From: Dehalococcoidia bacterium UBA2979
GTDB lineage: Bacteria; Chloroflexota; Dehalococcoidia; UBA2979
NCBI GenBank assembly: GCA_002348225.1
Contig: DEAP01000079.1
Location: 1 to 18,633, forward strand
Length of the DNA: 18,633 nucleotides
Reading direction: 5' to 3'
This document shows positions 7,489 to 13,233 of this stretch, in pieces. The translations under genes were made by a program, and so were the position numbers. The notes under the pieces are model-generated. The model ran no database searches. It saw only the letters and a program-made list of their open reading frames with translations, and was not told the origin of the DNA. The stretch's first letter is position 1. Each line of letters opens with the position of its first letter.

Positions 7489-7839
7489 TTATGTCTTGAA
7501 AAAGCGCTCAACCGGCAACACAAAAATTACCGCCCCGCCTGTTCGTATTTGGACGATGCGGGAGGAGAAAGCGGCGTCACCGGCCAGAGGCAGGCCCTGG
7601 AGTGGCACCATTTCTTCCCGCTCCTCACAATGTTCCTTAACTATCACCAAAAGTCGATCAACTTGAGACCCGTTAATACCACACATCAACGTGGTCGAGC
7701 CCCTTCTAAGGAACCCACCCGTACTGCCTATTCTGGTGACTCGGAATTCAGCCTCGACTAGGGCATCACTCAATAGATCGGCATCGGCTTCGTCCACCAC
7801 CATCAATGCCATTCTATCGATGTTTAAATCCTGACTCAT
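7489..7839 (-). CDS. darA: PII-like cyclic-di-AMP receptor (DarA/PstA family)
   Basis: Small trimeric sensor of the PII fold that binds cyclic di-AMP; its downstream partner is not known in most bacteria. The 116-residue protein has the family core: a first strand MALMVVDEADAD, the ligand-loop motif GSTGGFLRRGSTTLMCG (38-54), a middle strand around VDRLLVIVKEHC, and the C-terminal GGAVIFVLPVERF. The loop motif usually reads GNTT; here Asn is replaced by Ser48, which may alter base contacts. An AGGA site lies upstream of ATG 7839. It sits between rpmE and glyS on the same strand. No diadenylate cyclase gene is in the window. The family assignment is strong; the ligand is inferred from the family. 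Confidence 0.88.
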   Translation of the reverse strand: MSQDLNIDRMALMVVDEADADLLSDALVEAEFRVTRIGSTGGFLRRGSTTLMCGINGSQVDRLLVIVKEHCEEREEMVPLQGLPLAGDAAFSSRIVQIRTGGAVIFVLPVERFFKT

Positions 7840-7937
7840 AGTATTCGTCCTACTATCGAAAAAATCACTATGGAAGGAATCATAACTGCAATTCTAAGAC
7901 ATATCCACGACATGCCGCAAAGTCAGGAGAGTGCCAG

Positions 7938-8138
7938 TCAGCTTCGGCTATATCTTTTGTTGAATCTTTCAACTCGCCCAGCTGTATCCACTATTCTTTG
8001 CTCACCCGTGAAGAACGGGTGACATGTTGAACAAACATCAACTTTAAGGTCTTGCTGCGTCGAACTCGTTTCCCATGAAAAACCACACGCACAACTGATA
8101 GTCGTGAGCTCATAGGTCGGATGGACTTCCTTTTTCAT
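7938..8138 (-). CDS. rpmE: 50S ribosomal protein L31, zinc-binding type
   Basis: Component of the large subunit that bridges to the small subunit. The 66-residue protein begins MKKEVHPTY as usual and has the four zinc ligands Cys16, Cys18, Cys36 and Cys39 (CAC ... CSTC). The HPFFTG motif and the FNKRY tail follow. This is the C+ form, expected to bind zinc. A GGAG site lies 7 nt before ATG 8138. It starts 18 nt after the rpmA stop, so the two are co-transcribed. Confidence 0.97.
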   Translation of the reverse strand: MKKEVHPTYELTTISCACGFSWETSSTQQDLKVDVCSTCHPFFTGEQRIVDTAGRVERFNKRYSRS

Positions 8139-8156
8139 TGATTACTCCAAAATATG

Positions 8157-8417
8157 CTAACTAGCCGGACTAACGGATACTTTCTTTCGACGCCCTTTAG
8201 CATACGGCGCAAACTCAACCACACCATCTACTTTTGCCCAGAGAGTATGGTCCCGGCCAACACCAACGTTTTCGCCAGCATGCACCCTAGTTCCCCTTTG
8301 TCGCACAATTATTGTTCCTGCGGTTACTACTTGTCCGCTATAACGTTTGACCCCTAGCCTCTTGCTATTAGAGTCTCTTCCATTGGACGTTGAACCACCA
8401 GATTTTTTATGGGCCAT
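8157..8417 (-). CDS. rpmA: 50S ribosomal protein L27
   Basis: Large-subunit protein near the peptidyl-transferase centre. The 86-residue sequence starts MAHKKSGGSTSNGRDS, the usual form without the Firmicutes N-terminal propeptide. RLGVKRYSGQ, RQRGTRVHAGENVG and GRDHTLWAKVDG follow. A GGGAG site lies upstream of ATG 8417. It lies 19 nt after rplU and 18 nt before rpmE, forming a compact ribosomal block. Confidence 0.98.
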   Translation of the reverse strand: MAHKKSGGSTSNGRDSNSKRLGVKRYSGQVVTAGTIIVRQRGTRVHAGENVGVGRDHTLWAKVDGVVEFAPYAKGRRKKVSVSPAS

Positions 8418-8436
8418 ATTGGTAACTCCCTAAACC

Positions 8437-8781
8437 TTAAGAACGAATCTCACTAATTTGTAGTCTTGTAATCAGTTGATGATGGCCTTTTTTCTTGGCC
8501 TGACGAGTCTTGTTCTTATAATGGAAAAACAGAACTTTATCTGCTCGTCTCTGATCTATCACCTCAGCTTGAACGATCGCACCCTCAACAAGAGGTCGAC
8601 CTATTTTAGCTTCAGCACCATCACCGCCCACCAACAATATTTCCGTGAGTTCTATGGTGTCGCCGGTCTCCGCAGCAAGTCGCTCTACATCGAGGACATC
8701 GCCCTCTGACACTTTGTATTGCTTTCCACCAGTGCGAATGATCGCGTATCTCTTACTGTCGACCGTTGTAGATGTCATCAT
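8437..8781 (-). CDS. rplU: 50S ribosomal protein L21
   Basis: Large-subunit protein that binds 23S rRNA. The 114-residue product contains YAIIRTGGKQYKVSEGD near the N-terminus. The C-terminal part has KVLFFHYKNKTRQAKKKGH followed by the final strand with QLITRLQISEI. There are two adjacent ATG codons, at 8781 and 8778; GGAG lies 4 and 7 nt before them respectively, so the second may be used. It leads the rplU-rpmA-rpmE block. The 91-nt gap to ftsH may contain its own promoter or leader, but I could not assign one firmly. Confidence 0.97.
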   Translation of the reverse strand: MMTSTTVDSKRYAIIRTGGKQYKVSEGDVLDVERLAAETGDTIELTEILLVGGDGAEAKIGRPLVEGAIVQAEVIDQRRADKVLFFHYKNKTRQAKKKGHHQLITRLQISEIRS

Positions 8782-8872
8782 ACGTCTCCGCGTTAGACCT
8801 TAATTATCCGTAAATACCGGAACCACTAGCTTAATCTGGGTTTGTGGATAAGGTCAATTTACTGACTTAACA

Positions 8873-10813
8873 CTATGAACCCCAAGCAAGGCCCGGCTTA
8901 CCCTGACTAGACTTAGTATCCCTTGGCTCGTCCTTAACGGAAGATCCGCTAGTTGCGCTTGGATCACTGGCGAAACCATCGGCTGGATTATCTCTACCCT
9001 CCGCAGGGCCAAGAATTTTCAGAAGTTCTTCACCTTCTAAGGTCTCCACCTCAATCAATCGCTCAGCAAGCCTAGCTAAAACTTCCTTTTTATCAATCAA
9101 AATTGACTTACACCGCACATGTGCTTCCTCAATGAGTCGCTTTACTTCCGAATCAATTTGTTCAGCCGTCTTTTCTGAATAGTCTCGCTCTTCACTAATA
9201 TCACGACCCAAAAACACCATAGACTGCCGCTTGCCGAATGTTCTAGGTCCCATAAGGTCTGACATACCCCACTGAGTCACCATGTTTCGTGCAATTTGAG
9301 TAACTTTCCCAATGTCGTCATGGGCTCCAGTTGTCATTTCACCAAAAGTCAGTTCCTCCGACACGTGACCACCAAGCGCCATCGTCATCATAGCCTCGTA
9401 GTAGGAACGATCCTGCAGTTGGCGATCGTCGACTGGAAGGGACCGAGTGAAACCACCCGCCATCCCTCGGGATACTATTGTTACTTTGAAGGGGATGTCT
9501 GCATCGGGAGAAAAATACCCCGCGACTGTGTGCCCTGCCTCATGATATGCAATTACCTTCTTCTCATCAGGTGTGATAACTCTTGATTTTCTTTCCGGGC
9601 CTGCTATCACCCTATCGATGGATTCATTGAGTTCGTCAGAGCGTATGCGCTTCAGATCTCTACGAGCAGCCAATATCGCAGCCTCATTCACCAAGTTAGC
9701 CAAATCGGCACCACTAAATCCAGGTGTCTGCTTTGCAACGGTCTCGAGATCTACGTCTACATCAATCGGTTTACCTTTCGAATGCACATCGAGCACCTGT
9801 CGGCGCCCGTGGACATCTGGAAGTGCCAGCATCACCTGTCTGTCGAATCGACCCGGCCTGAGTAAAGCCGGGTCTAGAACGTCTGGTCTGTTAGTCGACG
9901 CCAGCACGATGACATTTGCCTCGGAGTCAAATCCATCCATCTCTACCAAAATTTGATTGAGTGTCTGCTCTCTCTCATCATGGGAGCCACCTAGTCCGGC
10001 CCCCCGTTGCCTACCTACAGCATCAATTTCGTCGATAAACACAATAGCCGGTGCTTGTTTTTTAGCCTGATCAAAAAGATCACGCACTCGTGATGCACCT
10101 ACCCCTACAAACATTTCCACAAATTCTGAACCGGACAAGTGGAAAAAAGGGACGCCCGCCTCACCTGAAACAGCTCTTGCTATCATCGTCTTCCCTGTCC
10201 CTGGAGGACCGACCAGCAGAACTCCATGCGGAATACGAGCACCTAGACTAGAAAATTTCTCTGGGAACTTCAGGAATTCCACTACCTCGTGGAGTTCTTC
10301 AACCGCTTCGTCTTGTCCAGCCACATCCCCAAAAGTGACTGTCGGTTGCTGTTCGTCAAATTTTCTGGCGCGACTTTTACCAAAAGACATCGCTTGGTTA
10401 TTTGCACCACCAGCCTGTCTCATCATAAAGAGGATCAAAGCCCCCAGTATGATTAGTGGCAGGAATGATATAAAAGCCCCTAACACTCCGTCCAAACGCC
10501 CACCACCAGATATTTCAACCTCGACACCGTCTGTCCCAACCGCAACATCATTACCACGTAGAATTTCTTCCATTGATGACGATGATTCTTTTCGTGAGAT
10601 TACGGGCTCGACTTGGTCAATGAGATAAACCTTCAAATTATCGTCGTCAACTGCGATTCTTTTGACATTTCCTGTTTGAGCTTCAGCGATCACCCAAGAA
10701 AGTGGCTTCATTCCCGACCCAGTTTGGGGCCTGATCAGAAGCACCACCACCAAAACCAGAGTTATCAAAACCAGGAAATAGATAAAAAAGTTTCTTCCGG
10801 AACGAGATTTCAT
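8873..10813 (-). CDS. ftsH: ATP-dependent zinc metalloprotease FtsH
   Basis: Membrane-anchored AAA+ protease that degrades misassembled membrane proteins and regulators. The 646-residue chain has the full layout. A first membrane helix spans about 9-27, an external domain about 30-108, and a second helix about 109-131. The AAA module has Walker A GPPGTGKT (202-209), Walker B IVFIDEID (257-264) and arginine fingers near Arg319 and Arg322. The zinc site is HEAGH (424-428). The third zinc ligand is expected in the DD region near residue 495. The C-terminal tail is Ser/Asp-rich and poorly conserved. ATG 10813 has AGGGG about 11 nt upstream. It lies directly before rplU and after a tautomerase gene on the same strand. 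Confidence 0.98.
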   Translation of the reverse strand: MKSRSGRNFFIYFLVLITLVLVVVLLIRPQTGSGMKPLSWVIAEAQTGNVKRIAVDDDNLKVYLIDQVEPVISRKESSSSMEEILRGNDVAVGTDGVEVEISGGGRLDGVLGAFISFLPLIILGALILFMMRQAGGANNQAMSFGKSRARKFDEQQPTVTFGDVAGQDEAVEELHEVVEFLKFPEKFSSLGARIPHGVLLVGPPGTGKTMIARAVSGEAGVPFFHLSGSEFVEMFVGVGASRVRDLFDQAKKQAPAIVFIDEIDAVGRQRGAGLGGSHDEREQTLNQILVEMDGFDSEANVIVLASTNRPDVLDPALLRPGRFDRQVMLALPDVHGRRQVLDVHSKGKPIDVDVDLETVAKQTPGFSGADLANLVNEAAILAARRDLKRIRSDELNESIDRVIAGPERKSRVITPDEKKVIAYHEAGHTVAGYFSPDADIPFKVTIVSRGMAGGFTRSLPVDDRQLQDRSYYEAMMTMALGGHVSEELTFGEMTTGAHDDIGKVTQIARNMVTQWGMSDLMGPRTFGKRQSMVFLGRDISEERDYSEKTAEQIDSEVKRLIEEAHVRCKSILIDKKEVLARLAERLIEVETLEGEELLKILGPAEGRDNPADGFASDPSATSGSSVKDEPRDTKSSQGKPGLAWGS

Positions 10814-10911
10814 AAAAAAGTGAACCCCTACTTCTCAACTGCCAGGGTACTGAAAAACAAATGTCAGATAACTTTGGAATTTCACGCCCCACCACAAGAT
10901 ATTTAATCATG

Positions 10912-10939
10912 ATTATAGCATGCGGGATCGGTCGAAAAC
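10912..10939 (-). promoter_or_regulatory. Candidate promoter for ftsH
   Basis: On the minus strand a perfect -10 TATAAT (10912-10917) is preceded, after 16 nt, by GTTTTC (10934-10939), a poor -35. Transcription would start near 10905, giving a leader of about 90 nt before ftsH. It lies just after the tautomerase stop. The -10 match is good; the -35 is weak. Confidence 0.4.
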
Positions 10940-10955
10940 TTTATGATAATAAACT

Positions 10956-11150
10956 TCAGTCATCGTCTTGATCAATATACAATTTACCGTCCCATGCCCA
11001 GTCTTCCACGTCATGCTCGGTGAAAATCACGTGAGTGGAAGCCGGTTCTGTATGGGCAACATTACATACTGCATCTGTAATAAGTCTTACCAGTTCCCTT
11101 TTCTGGGCCAATGATCGTCCAGGGAGCATTTCTATTCTCACTATGGGCAT
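10956..11150 (-). CDS. 4-oxalocrotonate tautomerase-like protein
   Basis: Small enzyme of the tautomerase superfamily, 64 residues, probably a hexamer of beta-alpha-beta units. Start ATG 11150 puts proline directly after methionine (MPIVRIEMLPGRS), giving the N-terminal Pro1 base after methionine removal. A GGAGG site (11159-11163) lies 8 nt upstream and confirms this start. Numbering from that proline, Arg11 of the classical enzyme is present. Position 39 is His instead of Arg and position 50 is Trp instead of Phe. The substrate therefore probably differs from 4-oxalocrotonate. The tail is acidic (IDQDDD). It is divergent from rnhB and precedes ftsH. The physiological substrate is unknown. 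Confidence 0.85.
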   Translation of the reverse strand: MPIVRIEMLPGRSLAQKRELVRLITDAVCNVAHTEPASTHVIFTEHDVEDWAWDGKLYIDQDDD

Positions 11151-11228
11151 CTTAAATTCCTCCAAAATTAACTAACTGCTTTCGGGTTAATATATCCTGA
11201 AATCACTAAATAATTTGGAGAAATCGCC

Positions 11229-11894
11229 CTGAAAAAACAGAAATCTTTAGTCGAGCGCCCTGACTGGACCTTGGAACAAAAACTACTTGATGCCGCTGGC
11301 GAGAACAGCCGAGTAGCTGGAGTCGATGAAGTGGGTCGAGGGGCACTTGCCGGGCCTGTAGTTGCTGCTGCAGTGGTACTCCAGCCATCTATCAAAAAAG
11401 AGCCATGGGTAAAGGACATCAACGACTCAAAGCGTGTTACCCGATCAGCTCGAGCTCGCCTATCAGGACTAATTAAGGCACATTCAAAAATTGGTGTAGG
11501 TGTCGTTTCGCCACATGTAATCGACGCAGTAAATATTCGCTGGGCTACGAGACTTGCAATGATTGAGGCGTGTAAGCAACTCATGTTGCTCATAGATGTT
11601 CACGCAGCAATAATTGACGGTACTGAAACACTAGGTTTCTTGGAAAAGGAAGTTAGCCTAGTGGGCGGGGATTCCAAGTCGATTTCGGTAGCAGCCGCAT
11701 CTATTGTGGCTAAAGTTGAAAGAGACCGCTTGCTAGGTGAATTGGACCAATCATTTCCAGGATACGGGTTCACCGCGAACGCTGGATACGGGACTCGAGA
11801 GCACTTACACTCTCTAAGTATCAAAGGGCCCGCTTCCATCCATCGCTTTTCGTTCCGACCCGTCCGAGAGGCTCTAAATTTACGAAGGAGTTAG
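11229..11894 (+). CDS. rnhB: Ribonuclease HII
   Basis: Cuts the RNA strand of RNA:DNA hybrids and removes misincorporated ribonucleotides. Family motifs are AGVDEVGRGALAGPV with the catalytic Asp-Glu pair, NDSK, AIIDG with the next catalytic Asp, and GGDSKSISVAAASIVAKV. The spacing between the last two Asp is 18 residues, as in E. coli. FPGYGFTANAGYGT and the KGPASIHRFSF tail follow. No ATG opens the frame. A CTG at 11229 has a GGAG site (11217-11220) 8 nt upstream and gives 221 residues starting KKQKSLVERPDW after Met. The alternative TTG at 11271 (207 residues) lacks a ribosome site and leaves a short N-terminus. I favour CTG. It starts the plus-strand run. Confidence 0.92.
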   Translation: MKKQKSLVERPDWTLEQKLLDAAGENSRVAGVDEVGRGALAGPVVAAAVVLQPSIKKEPWVKDINDSKRVTRSARARLSGLIKAHSKIGVGVVSPHVIDAVNIRWATRLAMIEACKQLMLLIDVHAAIIDGTETLGFLEKEVSLVGGDSKSISVAAASIVAKVERDRLLGELDQSFPGYGFTANAGYGTREHLHSLSIKGPASIHRFSFRPVREALNLRRS

Positions 11895-11896
11895 TG

Positions 11897-12295
11897 ATGA
11901 ATGACCGCGCAAAGTTGTTGGGTGCTGCAGGCGAACGGATCGCTGGCGAATACCTTGAGAAGCAAGGTTATTTTATTCGTGCAAAAAATGTGCAGATAAA
12001 GACAGCCGACTTAATAGGACAAATACCTGTTGTCGCCGAAAAGGGTGATACCACGGCCATCGTCGAAGTTAAACTACGTACCAGTCGTAAAATGGGCCCT
12101 AGCCAGAACAAAATATCAGAAGCCAAGCTGGAGAAATTAAAAGCCCTCGCGACGACCTTTGGAAAGGATAACGACATCCCTCCAGAGCAAAATTTCAGGA
12201 TTGATCTGATCGCTATCGAATTAACTGTAGGTGGTGATGTAGGCCAACTGACGCATATTCAGGGAGAAATTGAGCCGAATTTCCTTAGTGAATAA
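11897..12295 (+). CDS. yraN: YraN family (UPF0102) protein, nuclease-like fold
   Basis: Member of a widespread uncharacterised family with a restriction-endonuclease-like fold, often next to rnhB, as here. The 132-residue protein starts MNDRAKLLGAAGERIAGEYLEKQG, matching the usual GE-x2-A-x2-YL motif in the first helix. The core has Asp38 (TADLIG) and Glu57-Val-Lys59 (IVEVKLR), fitting a D...ExK site. The usual GE-[IL]-D before the Asp is changed to KTAD. ATG 11897 has AAGGAG (11885-11890) 6 nt upstream; a GTG at 11894 overlaps the rnhB stop and is less likely. The gap to rnhB is 2 nt. A role in DNA repair or Holliday-junction handling has been proposed for the family but is not established here. 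Confidence 0.88.
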   Translation: MNDRAKLLGAAGERIAGEYLEKQGYFIRAKNVQIKTADLIGQIPVVAEKGDTTAIVEVKLRTSRKMGPSQNKISEAKLEKLKALATTFGKDNDIPPEQNFRIDLIAIELTVGGDVGQLTHIQGEIEPNFLSE

Positions 12296-12340
12296 TGAAG
12301 GGCTACATTTTCAGTAGTTCTGCTCAGAGAGGTGAATCAA

Positions 12341-12757
12341 GTGCCTATTTACTCGTTCAACTGCAAAAGCTGCGAGAGGAACGTTGATGTATTCGTAAGA
12401 AACCGTGCGAAAGTTTCTGAGGCAAAATGCCCTGCGTGTGACAGTCAGGACTTACGACAATTGGTTGCTCGAGTAGCGAGAGTCCGTTCTGCTAATGAAA
12501 GGTTAGATGAAATCGATGTCTCTGCTGAGCTCGGAGCTCTTGAAGGCAAGGATCAAGGGTCATTCGCAAAATGGGCACGTAAAATGGGTGACAGGTTTGA
12601 TGGTGAACTTGGGTCAGATTTCTCTGAACTGGCAGACAAGGCCGATGCTGGGGAAGACCCAGTCGAAAGATTCGACGCCGAACATACACTTCGGTACCGG
12701 ATAGGCAAGGCGCGCGACGAAAACAACGCAGACAGTATGGATGACTACTCCATCTGA
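12341..12757 (+). CDS. FmdB-like zinc-ribbon protein, first of a tandem pair
   Basis: Small protein of 138 residues with an N-terminal zinc ribbon of the FmdB/regulatory class. It starts MPIYSFNC, and the ligands would be Cys8, Cys11, Cys30 and Cys33. A linker with RVRSANERLDEID follows, then an acidic helical C-terminal region ending in DDYSI. The start is GTG 12341, with AGAGAGG (12326-12332) 8 nt upstream; GTG 12332 would overlap that site. The name FmdB is historical, from a formamidase regulator, and does not fix the function; most members are unstudied. The second copy follows within 12 nt and shares the same plan and C-terminal pattern. No enzymatic motif is visible. It lies between yraN and hppA. 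Confidence 0.82.
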   Translation: MPIYSFNCKSCERNVDVFVRNRAKVSEAKCPACDSQDLRQLVARVARVRSANERLDEIDVSAELGALEGKDQGSFAKWARKMGDRFDGELGSDFSELADKADAGEDPVERFDAEHTLRYRIGKARDENNADSMDDYSI

Positions 12758-12769
12758 CGAGATTTTACT

Positions 12770-13108
12770 ATGCCACTCTACGAATACAAATGTGCCGATT
12801 GCGATCATTTAACAACAGTATTGATTCGAAGACAATCCGATCGAACGAAAGATAAGGCCTGTGCCAGCTGCGGAAGCATGAACTTGAGCCAGGTGATTTC
12901 GAAGCTAAGTCGTCTAAAATCCGCTCAAGATGTTATCGACGAAAAAGGAGCTCCTTCTGCTGGTAGAGAATACGAAGATCCACGGCAAATTGGAGCGTGG
13001 GTGGAAAAACGATTCGAGGATTACGGAATGCCCATCCCCGAGGACACTCGCAATATGATCGACGCAGCTAGAGAAGGTGAATTGCCTAAGGAAATATCAG
13101 ATATATAG
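12770..13108 (+). CDS. FmdB-like zinc-ribbon protein, second of a tandem pair
   Basis: Paralog of the preceding gene, 112 residues. It starts MPLYEYKC and carries Cys8, Cys11, Cys31 and Cys34. After the ribbon, SKLSRLKSAQDVIDE matches the linker of the first copy, and the C-terminal part (IGAWVEKRFEDYG...AREGELPKE) aligns with it by eye. The ATG start lacks a strong ribosome site; GAG lies about 10 nt upstream. Coupling to the first gene, 12 nt away, is plausible. The ribbon suggests a protein, RNA or metal-binding role, but no partner is visible. A 125-nt gap without a clear terminator separates it from hppA. Confidence 0.83.
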   Translation: MPLYEYKCADCDHLTTVLIRRQSDRTKDKACASCGSMNLSQVISKLSRLKSAQDVIDEKGAPSAGREYEDPRQIGAWVEKRFEDYGMPIPEDTRNMIDAAREGELPKEISDI

Positions 13109-13233
13109 TGCTTACTCGCGATCCGTCGCTCTTAAGCATGTACGCTGGTAATATCCCTTGGAATTTCATTAAAGTACTTATCGAAATACTTGGACAATTT
13201 AGTTAAAAGTGTTTGAGGAAGGATATAGAAACC

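Noticed and set aside
8782..8872. Promoter between ftsH and rplU (TTGACC with a -10 further down)
   Set aside because: The TTGACC hexamer has no acceptable -10 at 16-18 nt, and the better GATAAT has no matching -35, so no site was assigned.
11168..11593. A 141-codon minus-strand frame opposite rnhB
   Set aside because: Antisense to conserved RNase HII motifs; the translated composition (Ser/Thr/Ala-rich) is that of a shadow frame.
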